Assembly (NCBI RefSeq): GCF_019249655.2
Contig: NZ_CP137557.1
Location: 244,001-308,000, forward strand
Direction: 5' to 3'
Source: Segatella copri
GTDB lineage: Bacteria; Bacteroidota; Bacteroidia; Bacteroidales; Bacteroidaceae
DNA length: 64,000 bases
Of the stretch, positions 17,343 to 25,745 are shown piece by piece. Both the position numbers and the translations under genes were made by a program. The stretch's first letter is position 1. The number at the start of each line of letters is the position of its first letter. Below the pieces are notes generated by a model, which was given only the letters and a program-made list of their open reading frames with translations, was not told the DNA's origin and searched no databases.

Positions 17343-18929
17343 ATGAAAGAGATTGAAAGAAGAAGAACATTTGCCATCATTTCGCACCCTGATGCCGGTA
17401 AGACAACTTTGACCGAGAAGTTCCTGCTCTTCGGTGGACAGATTCAGGTGGCTGGTGCCGTTAAAAATAATAAGATTCGTAAAACTGCTACTTCCGACTG
17501 GATGGATATCGAGAAACAGCGTGGTATCTCGGTTTCTACATCCGTGATGGAGTTCGATTACCTGCCAGATGGACAGACCGGAGAACCATACAAGGTGAAT
17601 ATCCTCGATACTCCAGGTCACCAGGACTTCTGCGAGGATACCTACCGTACCCTCACCGCCGTGGATTCTGCCATCATCGTGGTGGATTCTGCCAAGGGTG
17701 TGGAGGCACAGACCCGCAAACTGATGGAGGTGTGCCGCATGCGCAATACTCCGGTTATCATCTTCATCAACAAGATGGACCGTGAGGGACGTGACCCATT
17801 CGATGTACTCGATGAGTTGGAAGAAGAATTGAAGATTTCCGTTCGCCCATTGTCTTGGCCTATCGGTCAGGGCGCCCGATTCAAGGGTGTTTACAATATC
17901 TACGAGCACCAGCTCAACCTTTTCACACCTAACAAGCAGCGTGTCACAGAGAAGGTAGAGGTGGATATCCAGTCAAAGGAACTCGATGAGCGAGTAGGCG
18001 AGCGTGAGGCAAGCCAGTTGCGCGAGGAACTGGAACTGGTTGATGGCGTTTACCCTGAGTTTGATGTAGAAACCTATCGCTCAGCCGAAGTAGCCCCAGT
18101 GTTCTTCGGATCAGCGTTGAACAACTTCGGTGTGCAGGAGCTTCTGGATTGCTTCGTGCAGATTGCCCCATCTCCAAAGCCAACCCAGGCAGAGGAGCGC
18201 CTGGTGGAACCTGAGGAGCCTAAGTTCACTGGTTTCATCTTCAAGATTACCGCCAATATCGACCCTAACCACCGTTCCTGCATCGCCTTCTGCAAGATCT
18301 GCTCTGGTAAGTTTGTGCGCAATCAGCCTTACTACCACGTGCGACTCGACAAGACCGTGCGCTTCTCTTCGCCAACCCAGTTTATGGCGCAGCGCAAGAG
18401 CACCATCGACGAGGCCTATCCAGGTGACATCGTAGGTCTGCCAGATAACGGCATCTTCAAGATTGGCGATACCCTTACCGAGGGCGAGAAGATTCACTTC
18501 CGTGGATTGCCATCGTTCTCACCACTTCTCTTCAAGTACATCGAGAACGATGACCCAATGAAGAGCAAGCAGTTCCAGAAGGGATTGGAGCAGCTCATGA
18601 ACGAGGGTGTGGCTCAGTTGTTCGTCAACCAGTTCAACGGTCGCCGCATCGTGGGTACCGTGGGCCAGCTTCAGTTCGAGGTTATCCAGTATCGCCTGGA
18701 GAACGAGTACAACGCCAAGTGCCGCTGGGAGCCTGTTCACCTGCACAAGGCATGCTGGATTGAGGCCGATGACGAGAAGGAGCTGGAGAACTTCAAGAAG
18801 CGCAAGTACCAGTATATGGCCAAGGATATCGAGGGCCGCGATGTGTTCCTCGCCGATTCAGGCTACGTGTTGAGCATGGCTCAGCAGGATTTTGAGCACA
18901 TCAAGTTCCACTTTACATCAGAATTCTAA
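17343..18929 (+). CDS. prfC: Peptide chain release factor 3
   Basis: A 528-residue translational GTPase that recycles RF1/RF2 from the ribosome. G1 [13 protein letters not shown]3 DTPGHQDF and G4 NKMDRE are present and correctly spaced, and the RF3-specific [14 protein letters not shown] and [10 protein letters not shown] follow. Length is normal for RF3. It leads a tight operon with the ClC channel (9-bp gap), fmt and the Sua5-type gene. Confidence 0.97.
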   Translation: MKEIERRRTFAIISHPDAGKTTLTEKFLLFGGQIQVAGAVKNNKIRKTATSDWMDIEKQRGISVSTSVMEFDYLPDGQTGEPYKVNILDTPGHQDFCEDTYRTLTAVDSAIIVVDSAKGVEAQTRKLMEVCRMRNTPVIIFINKMDREGRDPFDVLDELEEELKISVRPLSWPIGQGARFKGVYNIYEHQLNLFTPNKQRVTEKVEVDIQSKELDERVGEREASQLREELELVDGVYPEFDVETYRSAEVAPVFFGSALNNFGVQELLDCFVQIAPSPKPTQAEERLVEPEEPKFTGFIFKITANIDPNHRSCIAFCKICSGKFVRNQPYYHVRLDKTVRFSSPTQFMAQRKSTIDEAYPGDIVGLPDNGIFKIGDTLTEGEKIHFRGLPSFSPLLFKYIENDDPMKSKQFQKGLEQLMNEGVAQLFVNQFNGRRIVGTVGQLQFEVIQYRLENEYNAKCRWEPVHLHKACWIEADDEKELENFKKRKYQYMAKDIEGRDVFLADSGYVLSMAQQDFEHIKFHFTSEF

Positions 18930-18938
18930 AATTTCAGC

Positions 18939-20750
18939 ATGGTAATGGATGAAGAGTTAACAGGATACAAACAAAGCAGGACGGCGAAGCTGGTTGCCTG
19001 GCAGAAGAAACACATCTCTGACAAGCAGATGACCCTGATTCTCGCCTTCCTCATCGGTCTGCTCGCTTCGGTGGCAGGCTTCTTCTTGCATGCCATCGTA
19101 CACGAGATACAGTATCTGCTCACTTCGGGATTCGAGAAGGGTACCTATAATCTGCTCTTCCTGCTGTTCCCTATCGTGGGCATCTACCTCACGTCGCTGT
19201 TCATCAAGTATGTGGTGCGCGACAATATCTCGCATGGTATCACAAGAGTACTTTATGCCATCTCCACCAAGAACTCCCGACTCAAGGGGCACAACTGCTG
19301 GTCGTCAGTGGTGGCATCAGGCATCACCATCGGTTTCGGTGGTTCCGTGGGAGCCGAGGCACCTATCGTGCTCACCGGTTCAGCCATCGGTTCCAACCTG
19401 GGACAGATTTTCCGCATGGATAAGAAGACCATGATGCTGCTGGTGGGATGTGGAGCCAGTGCCGCCATTGCAGGCGTGTTCAAGGCGCCGATAGCCGGAC
19501 TGGTGTTCACCCTTGAAGTGCTGATGGTAGATCTGAGCATGGCATCGCTCTTGCCTATCTTGATTTCGTGTGTCACAGCCACCTGTTTCACCTATATATT
19601 CGATGGCGACAGTTCGCTGTTCGAATTCACGCTCACCAACCCATGGGAGCTGGACCGCACCCCGGCGTGCATTCTGCTGGGTGTTTTCTGCGGACTGGTG
19701 AGTCTGTATTTCATGCGCACCATGTCCATCTGCGAGGGCTTTTTCGGCAAACTGGGTCAGTATCCATACGCCAAACTGCTGTTTGGAGGACTCATCCTCA
19801 GCACGCTCATCTTCTTCTTCCCTTCGCTTTATGGCGAGGGATATTCTGCCGTCAATATCCTGCTCAAGGGCAGCAACGAGGCAGAGTGGGGGCAGGTGAT
19901 GAACCGTTCGCTGTTTTCGGGTCAGGATAATCTGCTCATTTTCTACATAGCGTTTGTCACCTTTACCAAGGTATTCGCCACCTCGGCAACCAATGGTAGT
20001 GGCGGTTGCGGTGGAACCTTTGCGCCTTCGCTGTTTATCGGCGGTTTTGCAGGCTTCCTTTTTGCCCGCCTGTGGAATATCTATCAGGTAGGCGTTCATG
20101 TGCCGGAGCAGAATTTTGCGCTCATGGGCATGGCGGGCTTGATTACGGGCGTGATGCATGCCCCGCTTACGGGCATCTTCCTCATCGCCGAACTCACGGG
20201 TGGCTATCAGCTCTTCATGCCGCTGATGATTGTGTGCATCTCTTCGTTGCTCACCATCAGCATTTTTGAGAGCCACAGCATCTACGCCCTGCGTCTGGCC
20301 AGAGAGGGCAAGTTGCTCACCCACCATGTAGATCGTTCGGCACTTACGCTGATGAGCATGCAGAGCATGGTTGAGAAGGATTACCATCCTATCAGTCCCG
20401 ATCTGCCGATGAGCAAGCTGGTGAGCGAGATTTCAAGAAGTAACAACAACTTTGTTCCGGTGTTGGATGATGCCGGTGTGCTGAAGGGCGTGATAGATAT
20501 CACCCGTCTGCGCCACATCATCTTCCGCACGGAACTGTATAATCACTTCACGGTGAGCCAGCTGATGATTCAGCCGTCGGCAACCCTGGGCGAGAACGAA
20601 CGCATGGACGAAGTGATGGATAAGTTTGATAAAACCGATGCCGCACAGCTGCCAGTGGTAGATGTCAACGGCGTGCTGAAGGGCTATATCAGCCGCACCA
20701 AGATTTACGAGGTATATCGCAAGATAGTGGCGGATATGTCGGCAGAATAA
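18939..20750 (+). CDS. ClC-family chloride channel/antiporter with CBS domains
   Basis: A 603-residue integral membrane protein. The ClC core shows GFGGSVGAEAPIVLTG (gating Glu within the AEAP variant of GREGP), ~10 hydrophobic helices and GGCGGTFAPSLFIGG (GxFxP anion site). Residues ~450-600 form a pair of CBS domains facing the cytoplasm, which often bind adenine nucleotides. It starts ATG GTA ATG, so translation might also begin at the second ATG. Second gene of the prfC operon. Confidence 0.94.
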   Translation: MVMDEELTGYKQSRTAKLVAWQKKHISDKQMTLILAFLIGLLASVAGFFLHAIVHEIQYLLTSGFEKGTYNLLFLLFPIVGIYLTSLFIKYVVRDNISHGITRVLYAISTKNSRLKGHNCWSSVVASGITIGFGGSVGAEAPIVLTGSAIGSNLGQIFRMDKKTMMLLVGCGASAAIAGVFKAPIAGLVFTLEVLMVDLSMASLLPILISCVTATCFTYIFDGDSSLFEFTLTNPWELDRTPACILLGVFCGLVSLYFMRTMSICEGFFGKLGQYPYAKLLFGGLILSTLIFFFPSLYGEGYSAVNILLKGSNEAEWGQVMNRSLFSGQDNLLIFYIAFVTFTKVFATSATNGSGGCGGTFAPSLFIGGFAGFLFARLWNIYQVGVHVPEQNFALMGMAGLITGVMHAPLTGIFLIAELTGGYQLFMPLMIVCISSLLTISIFESHSIYALRLAREGKLLTHHVDRSALTLMSMQSMVEKDYHPISPDLPMSKLVSEISRSNNNFVPVLDDAGVLKGVIDITRLRHIIFRTELYNHFTVSQLMIQPSATLGENERMDEVMDKFDKTDAAQLPVVDVNGVLKGYISRTKIYEVYRKIVADMSAE

Positions 20751-20762
20751 AATTTTGAAAAA

Positions 20763-21839
20763 ATGGAGAAGAAAGATTTAAGAATTATATTCATGGGAAC
20801 CCCGGAGTTTGCGGTGGAATCCCTCAAGCGCCTGGTAGAGGGCGGATATAACGTGGTGGCTGTGGTTACCCAGCCCGATAAGCCTGTGGGCAGACATCAG
20901 GACACGCTGCAGCCATCTCAGGTAAAGCAGTATGCACTTTCGCAGGGCCTGCCAGTGTTGCAGCCGGTGAAGATGAAAGACCCAGAGTTTGTGGAGCAGT
21001 TGCGCAGCTATCAGGCCGATTTGCAGGTAGTAGTAGCCTTCCGCATGCTGCCGGAGGTGGTATGGGCGATGCCTAAGTATGGCACCTTCAATGTGCATGC
21101 CGCCCTGCTTCCACAGTATCGTGGTGCAGCCCCAATCAACTGGGCTGTGATCAACGGCGAGAAGGAGACGGGTGTCACCACCTTCTTCCTCGACCACGAC
21201 ATCGATACCGGTCGCATCATCATGCAGAAGCAATTCCCTATTCCGGAAGAAGCCAATGTGGAGTATGTATATGATGGTCTGATGCATCTGGGTGCCGAAC
21301 TGGCACTGGAAACCATCGATGCCCTGATAGCAGCCGACGGCAACATTGCATCCATTGCCCAGGAAGAACTGATGGGCGAGGGCGTGGAGCTGAAATCAGC
21401 CCCAAAGATTTTCAAGGACACCTGTCGCATTGATTTCCACAAGCCAGCCAAGCAGGTTCACGATTTCGTGCGTGGTCTTTCGCCATATCCTGGAGCCTGG
21501 ACGGAGATCAAGAAGAAGGCACCGGTGGTTGTCTTTGAGGATACGGATGGCGAGATGCCAGAGGCTACGTCTCATCCTGCGCAGAAGAAGAGTGTGGAGA
21601 AGGTTCAGGTGTTGAAGATTTTCAAGACCCAGCAGTCTGAAGAACCTCGTGGCGCAGCACCAGTAGGTTCTTTGAGAATCTTCGAGAAGAAGTTGCAGGT
21701 AGCGTGTCTTGATAATTGGCTCAACATCCAGGAGCTGCAGCTTTCGGGCAAGAAGCGCATGGATGCCGCCGCCTTCCTCAACGGCATGAAGGACATCGCC
21801 TATTACGAGTGCCAGAAGAGCCAGGAAGATAATTTTTAA
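20763..21839 (+). CDS. fmt: Methionyl-tRNA formyltransferase
   Basis: A 358-residue enzyme that formylates initiator Met-tRNA. Catalytic Asn/His/Asp are in FNVHAALLPQYRGAAPIN and DHDIDTG, and IIFMGTPEFAVE opens the fold. The C-terminal RNA-binding domain carries a charged insert of ~30 residues (about 255-290, ATSHPAQKKSVEKVQ) making it longer than the usual ~315. Third gene in the prfC operon. Confidence 0.96.
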   Translation: MEKKDLRIIFMGTPEFAVESLKRLVEGGYNVVAVVTQPDKPVGRHQDTLQPSQVKQYALSQGLPVLQPVKMKDPEFVEQLRSYQADLQVVVAFRMLPEVVWAMPKYGTFNVHAALLPQYRGAAPINWAVINGEKETGVTTFFLDHDIDTGRIIMQKQFPIPEEANVEYVYDGLMHLGAELALETIDALIAADGNIASIAQEELMGEGVELKSAPKIFKDTCRIDFHKPAKQVHDFVRGLSPYPGAWTEIKKKAPVVVFEDTDGEMPEATSHPAQKKSVEKVQVLKIFKTQQSEEPRGAAPVGSLRIFEKKLQVACLDNWLNIQELQLSGKKRMDAAAFLNGMKDIAYYECQKSQEDNF

Positions 21840-21859
21840 TTCATAGTAATCATAGTAAT

Positions 21860-22432
21860 ATGACCAGAGAAGAAGATATTAAGAATGCAGTGGAATGCAT
21901 GCGAAAGGGTGGAGTGATTCTCTATCCTACAGATACCGTATGGGGCATCGGCTGTGATGCCACCAATCCGGAGGCTGTGAAGAAGGTGTACGAGATTAAG
22001 AAGCGTGATGATTCCAAGGCGCTGATTTGTCTCATTGATTCAGCCGACCGCATGGCGCGTTATTTCCGCAACGTGCCTCAGGTGGCGTGGGATTTCATTG
22101 ATGCAGCGATGCCGGTGAAGCCTACCACCATCATCCTGGATGATGCCAATGGCGTGGCTCATAACCTGGTAGCCGAGGATGGCAGCTTGGCGATGCGAGT
22201 AACTTACGAGGAGTTCAGCAAGCAGCTCTGCTACCGTTTCCAGAAGCCTATCGTGAGCACGAGTGCCAATGTTAGTGGCGAGCCGGCAGCCCAGAACTAC
22301 CGTGACATTTCCGATGAGATTCTGAATGCCGTGGATTATGTATGCTGGACCCGTCGCCAGGAGCACAAGCCTCACCAGCCATCCAGCATCGTAAAGATTG
22401 CGAAGAATGGTGAAGTGAAAGTAATTAGATAA
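21860..22432 (+). CDS. Sua5/YrdC-type L-threonylcarbamoyladenylate synthase
   Basis: A 190-residue YrdC-domain protein making threonylcarbamoyl-AMP for tRNA t6A37. KGGVILYPTDTVWGIGCDAT and KRDDSKALI are the signature substrate-binding segments, followed by KPTTIIL and STSANVSGEP. It lacks the extra C-terminal Sua5 domain, so it is the short form. Last gene of the prfC operon, closed by a hairpin at 22485. Confidence 0.93.
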   Translation: MTREEDIKNAVECMRKGGVILYPTDTVWGIGCDATNPEAVKKVYEIKKRDDSKALICLIDSADRMARYFRNVPQVAWDFIDAAMPVKPTTIILDDANGVAHNLVAEDGSLAMRVTYEEFSKQLCYRFQKPIVSTSANVSGEPAAQNYRDISDEILNAVDYVCWTRRQEHKPHQPSSIVKIAKNGEVKVIR

Positions 22433-22484
22433 GGTTCCGCCTAGCGAAATGCAATCGCCTAGCGGGGTTCGTTTTCTATATATA

Positions 22485-22538
22485 AAAAAGAGGTGCATCG
22501 CAAGAAGTCTTTCTCTTGCAATGCACCTTAATTTTTTA
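22485..22538. terminator. Terminator hairpin of the prfC operon (repeat copy A)
   Basis: AGGTGCATCGCAAGA at 22491 pairs with TCTTGCAATGCACCT ending at 22528, followed by a T-run. The whole segment recurs almost unchanged at 23635-23690. Confidence 0.9.
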
Positions 22539-22644
22539 CCTTTAGGTGTCTTGCCGAGGTATGAACTTTTGCAGGATGCCTAGCCGAGAAATGTAAACGA
22601 AGATTAAATAAGAGAAATCACTTGGTAGTTTCAAAGAAAAAGCG

Positions 22645-22652
22645 TAATTTTG
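22645..22652 (+). promoter_or_regulatory. -7 box upstream of foldback copy 4 and the 50-residue ORF
   Basis: TAATTTTG in the context TTGGTAGTTTC...GCGTAATTTTGCA, which resembles the trp and 58205 promoters. Only 16 bp separate it from the foldback element, so the transcript would start with the element as its leader. Confidence 0.6.
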
Positions 22653-22668
22653 CAATATTATATAAATT

Positions 22669-22949
22669 CAAGTTTCGCAAGTAACCTCCGGTCCCCGAAG
22701 GGGGCCAACTTTCAATAACCGCTGGTGGAATGACCAAAGGTCATGGAACCTGCGGACAACCAATAGTAGGGAGAAAGCGTCCCCAAAGGGGGCGAACCAC
22801 ATCCAGTCTTGCTCCTGTTCGCCCCCTTCGGGGACGATAAGAGAGTATCTGTAACTATCCGCAGGTTCCATTCCCTTCGGGCATTCCACCCGCGGTTATT
22901 CACATTCGCCCCCTTCGGGGACGGTAGAATGCTACTTGCGAAACTTCAG
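22669..22949 (-). mobile_element. Foldback MITE-like element, copy 4
   Basis: A 281-bp intact copy, reverse of copies 1-2: begins CAAGTTTCGCAAGTAACC and ends GCTACTTGCGAAACTTCAG. Flanks share TATAAA but no clean duplication. It occupies the presumed 5' leader between a promoter (22645) and the small ORF at 22980. Confidence 0.85.
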
Positions 22950-22979
22950 TATAAACAATTAAAAAATAGGAGGTATAAC

Positions 22980-23132
22980 ATGATGCTAGGAATGAATGCA
23001 CCAAAGGCTGTGGCCAAAGGTGAATACGCAAAAGCCATCCGTAAAGCCGTACATGACTCAATCGAAGCTATCAAGAACGGAAAGGTTCCTGAGAAAAAAA
23101 ATCAAAAGTTCAATTTTGAATGGAGGGTATAG
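22980..23132 (+). CDS. Small protein, 50 residues, just after foldback copy 4
   Basis: ATG ATG at 22980/22983, TAG at 23130-23132. Sequence starts MMLGMNAPKAVAKGEYAKA and is basic, ending FNFEWRV. It has an AGGAGGT ribosome-binding site 7 bp before the first ATG, rare in this phylum. It resembles no family that I know with certainty; it could be a gene in its own right or the N-terminal remnant of the nuclease/transposase-like gene that follows. Confidence 0.55.
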   Translation: MMLGMNAPKAVAKGEYAKAIRKAVHDSIEAIKNGKVPEKKNQKFNFEWRV

Positions 23133-23257
23133 ATATTTGTCACCGTACTAGCATTACACAAAGATAGTTATAGTGCCGTTCCCTTTTATGAAAAATGTAA
23201 TTTTGCCAAGCAAACCCCATTACCGAAAGCTGATGTATGGCCAATGTATAAAACTTT

Positions 23258-23617
23258 GTGGGTAGAATAGTATTGAAGTATATGGAAGTATTAGAAAGAT
23301 TGCCTTTTACGGCACAGAAGAAGATATTCGATCATCTTGCAAAATTGGCAGATGTTCGTTGCCTGAGTAGTGAGGAGCAGGAAAAATACGATGAAAGTAT
23401 TAAGGCTGTTGACGATTACTACTCCGGTCTTTATGGCTCGTATATTGAAGGAGAGGAAAAGGGAATTGCTAAAGGAATGGTTGAAGGTATAGCTAAAGGT
23501 GAACTGTCTAAAAGTTTGGCAATAGCCCGTAATTTATTAGCAATGGGGATGTCTTGGTCTCAAATCATGCAAGCAACAGGATTGACAGAAGAACAGTTGA
23601 AGCAGCTTCAGTCGTAG
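23258..23617 (+). pseudogene. C-terminal remnant of a Rpn-family (PD-(D/E)XK) nuclease/transposase
   Basis: The open frame has MEVLERLPFTAQKKIFDHL, LSSEEQEKYDESIKAVDDYY and a C-terminal run of EGxxKGxxxG repeats followed by a helix ending EEQLKQLQS. This matches the C-terminal third of the Rpn/PDDEXK_2 proteins (usually ~270-310 residues), while the nuclease domain is missing. The preceding 23133-23257 is A/T-rich with stops and no readable domain. I treat it as a decayed gene; a short functional protein is not excluded. Confidence 0.7.
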
Positions 23618-23634
23618 CTAGTTTTGCCTAATAT

Positions 23635-23690
23635 AAAAAGAGGTGCATCGCAAGAAGTCTTTCTCTTGCAATGCACCTCAATTTTTTTTA
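23635..23690. terminator. Bidirectional terminator hairpin (repeat copy B)
   Basis: Same hairpin as at 22485-22538, with one base difference after the stem and a longer T-run. It separates the nuclease remnant from the convergent amidase gene. Confidence 0.88.
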
Positions 23691-23709
23691 CCTATGATGA
23701 TACTATCTT

Positions 23710-24144
23710 CTACAGATGAAAATCTATTTCCTTGAGCCATGCCTTGGTATCAAAGCAAGGACACTCCTTCTTGACACCAGGCAAATCGCGGTGGCCCAGG
23801 ATGGTGGCATCAGGATAATCCTGAGCCAGAGAATACAGCAGCTCCTCCAGCGTAATCTTCTGCGCCTCGGTGCGCGTATCCGCAGGATGACCATTCTTAT
23901 CCAAGCCACCCTCGTAGCAGATACCTATGCTATGCTGGTTGTAGTGACGGGCATGCGCACCCACCTTGTCCTCATGACGGCCAGGATACAGGGTGCCGTC
24001 CTTGGTGATGTAATAGTGGTAACCAATCTCTGCGAAGCCACGAGCCTTGTGGCACGCCTCCAGATCCTCAATGCTGAAGTTCTGGTTCACACGGGTAGCG
24101 CTGCAGTGCACTACAATCAAATTGATAGTTCTTTTACATTTCAT
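23710..24144 (-). CDS. N-acetylmuramoyl-L-alanine amidase, T7-lysozyme type
   Basis: A 144-residue Amidase_2 protein. LIVVHCSATRVNQ gives the first zinc His, the fold continues with GYHYYITKDGTLYPGRHEDKVG and HSIGICYEGG, and GHRDLPGVKKECPCFD supplies the second His, the catalytic Lys and the Cys ligand. It cleaves the amide bond between MurNAc and the stem peptide. No signal peptide, as in phage endolysins. It is the end of the VirE-DUF4248-HU-smalltalk cassette. Confidence 0.93.
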   Translation of the reverse strand: MKCKRTINLIVVHCSATRVNQNFSIEDLEACHKARGFAEIGYHYYITKDGTLYPGRHEDKVGAHARHYNQHSIGICYEGGLDKNGHPADTRTEAQKITLEELLYSLAQDYPDATILGHRDLPGVKKECPCFDTKAWLKEIDFHL

Positions 24145-24233
24145 TTTCTTCTTCTTTTTTTAATGGTTCAACTTAGTGTTCTTTTTCTCTCAAGCCTTTC
24201 TTTCAAGGCTATTCTCAAGCCATCTCACCTCAT

Positions 24234-24332
24234 TTACAAGCCCTTGCAACTCTGTACACAGAAGGCGCTGAGGATGGCAGTCAATACCGTGATGGTGAAA
24301 TTAATCACTTTCTTAATAGTCTCTCTCTTCAT
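24234..24332 (-). CDS. Smalltalk protein, 32 residues
   Basis: ATG at 24330-24332, TAA at 24234-24236. The protein is basic at the start (MKRETIKKVINF), then hydrophobic (TITVLTAILSAFCVQS) with a short tail SCKGL. This matches what I know as the 'smalltalk' family, tiny predicted membrane or lipoprotein-like peptides found between HU-like and amidase genes in Bacteroidales. Too short for usual gene finders. Function unknown; a holin-like helper of the amidase is only a guess. Confidence 0.85.
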   Translation of the reverse strand: MKRETIKKVINFTITVLTAILSAFCVQSCKGL

Positions 24333-24383
24333 TTGTTCTCGCTTTTAATCGTTAGTTATCCCATATTAATTAGTTATCCCATA

Positions 24384-24944
24384 TTAGATTGTTACGTCTG
24401 TAGAATCACCGCCAGTGGTGCCTGAATTGCCGCCAGTGGTGCCAGTATTACCCTTGTCAGTGCCTCCTGAAGTGTTGTCACCCGTTGAGGAACCTCCCGA
24501 TGGATTGCTGCCTCCGCCGTTCGAACCGCCACCAGTAACAGTCACTCCCTTATCCACTCTCTTGATAGTGGCATCGAGGTTCAGACTGGCAGAAATCAAG
24601 TTACCCGTGGCGCGGGCTCTCGACTTCACTCCGGCAATGTTCTTGGCTGCCGACCACTCGGCAATGCTCTTGGCACCCATCTTGTTCTTGATGCCCAAGC
24701 TGAAGATCGCCAGGTCGTTGATCTTCACCGCAATGCCCTGCAAATTCAACTCTCTGATGCAGTTCACGGCATCGGTAAGCATACCCTTGATGGCACCTTT
24801 TGAGAAGGGGGTGTTGTGTGACGACATGTGCTCTGCCAACTTGTCGAGATCATAAGTCTCGTTAACCACTGGATATGCGTAGTACAAACCATACGCATTC
24901 GGCATCTTCTTGTTCTTGTTCTGTTTCAATACTACCTGAATCAT
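24384..24944 (-). CDS. HU-like DNA-binding protein with Gly/Ser/Thr-rich tail
   Basis: A 186-residue protein. Residues ~1-125 resemble the Bacteroidota HU/HIG family (LDKLAEHMSSHNTPFSKGAIKGML, VKINDLAIFSL). Residues ~130-186 are a low-complexity tail of Gly, Ser, Thr and Asn. It probably bends or coats DNA. In the cassette it lies between DUF4248 and smalltalk, here separated from DUF4248 by foldback copy 5. Confidence 0.85.
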   Translation of the reverse strand: MIQVVLKQNKNKKMPNAYGLYYAYPVVNETYDLDKLAEHMSSHNTPFSKGAIKGMLTDAVNCIRELNLQGIAVKINDLAIFSLGIKNKMGAKSIAEWSAAKNIAGVKSRARATGNLISASLNLDATIKRVDKGVTVTGGGSNGGGSNPSGGSSTGDNTSGGTDKGNTGTTGGNSGTTGGDSTDVTI

Positions 24945-24993
24945 ACTTTTTCCTTTCGCGTTAAAATTGTTAGTTAATTTAGTTTTAGTAACT

Positions 24994-25274
24994 CAAGTTT
25001 CGCAAGTAACCTCCGGTCCCCGAAGGGGGCCAACTTTCAATAACCGCTGGTGGAATGACCAAAGGTCATGGAACCTGCGGACAACCAATAGTAGGGAGAA
25101 AGCGTCCCCAAAGGGGGCGAACCACATCCAGCCTTGCTCCTGTTCGCCCCCTTCGGGGACGATAAGAGAGTATCTGTAACTATCCGCAGGTTCCATTCCC
25201 TTCGGTCATTCTACCCGCGGTTATTCACATTCGCCCCCTTCGGGGACGGTAGAATGCTACTTGCGAAACTTCAG
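24994..25274 (-). mobile_element. Foldback MITE-like element, copy 5, with perfect target duplication
   Basis: A 281-bp copy (CAAGTTTCGCAAG ... CTTGCGAAACTTCAG) flanked by a perfect 9-bp direct repeat TTAGTAACT (24985-24993 and 25275-25283). This is the cleanest proof of transposition in the family. It lies upstream of the HU-like gene, within the cassette. The rest of 24945-25409 shows no gene. Confidence 0.88.
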
Positions 25275-25409
25275 TTAGTAACTCTCCAGTTGATGCATCT
25301 CCTTCTGAATTACGATGCAAAGATACGGCTTTTTTTCGACTCACTCTGAACTTTCGTGAACTTTCGCAAAAAAAAATCTAAAAAAACATGAAAAAAGTTT
25401 GGGGAACCC

Positions 25410-25616
25410 TTACGGATCCCCCAAATATTCAAAAATCAACTCCTTTTGCCTCGGAGTAAACAACTTGTTGCAACTCTTGTAACCTTCTGCCTGAAGCAGT
25501 TCCATGAGTCCCTTGCATTGCTTGATCCAAATCATCAAGTGCTTTTCGGCACTCCTTGGTTTGGCATCAGGAAAGTAGAGACGAGCGATGGCTCTCTTGC
25601 TATTTTGATTTGGCAT
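25410..25616 (-). CDS. DUF4248 domain protein
   Basis: A 68-residue protein, MPNQNSKRAIARLYFPDAKP at the start, LFTPRQKELIFEYLGDP at the end. I recognise it as the DUF4248 family that sits between the VirE-like and HU-like genes in Bacteroidales. The C-terminal part looks like a small helical DNA- or protein-binding module. Function unknown. Confidence 0.82.
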   Translation of the reverse strand: MPNQNSKRAIARLYFPDAKPRSAEKHLMIWIKQCKGLMELLQAEGYKSCNKLFTPRQKELIFEYLGDP

Positions 25617-25642
25617 ACTCTCTAACTTGTTTCTGGTTCAGA

Positions 25643-25745
25643 AATGACTAAGATAGAAATCTCAGTGACTTAGATAGAATCCCCAGTGACTTAGATAGAA
25701 TCCCCAGTGACTAAGATAAAAATCCCAGTGACTTAGATAGAATCA
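25643..25745. repeat. Five tandem 21-bp repeats between DUF4248 and the VirE-like gene
   Basis: Units of AGTGACTTAGATAGAATCCCC, two identical and three with 1-4 changes, ending in the stop codon of the VirE-like gene. No hairpin. The regular 21-bp period (two helical turns) would suit an array of protein-binding sites. Confidence 0.88.

Noticed and set aside
24145..24233. Extra gene between the amidase and smalltalk
   Set aside because: The plus-strand ORF through here is antisense to both genes and has no support.
25643..25745. CRISPR array
   Set aside because: The units are contiguous 21-mers without spacers, and no cas genes are present. They are plain tandem repeats.
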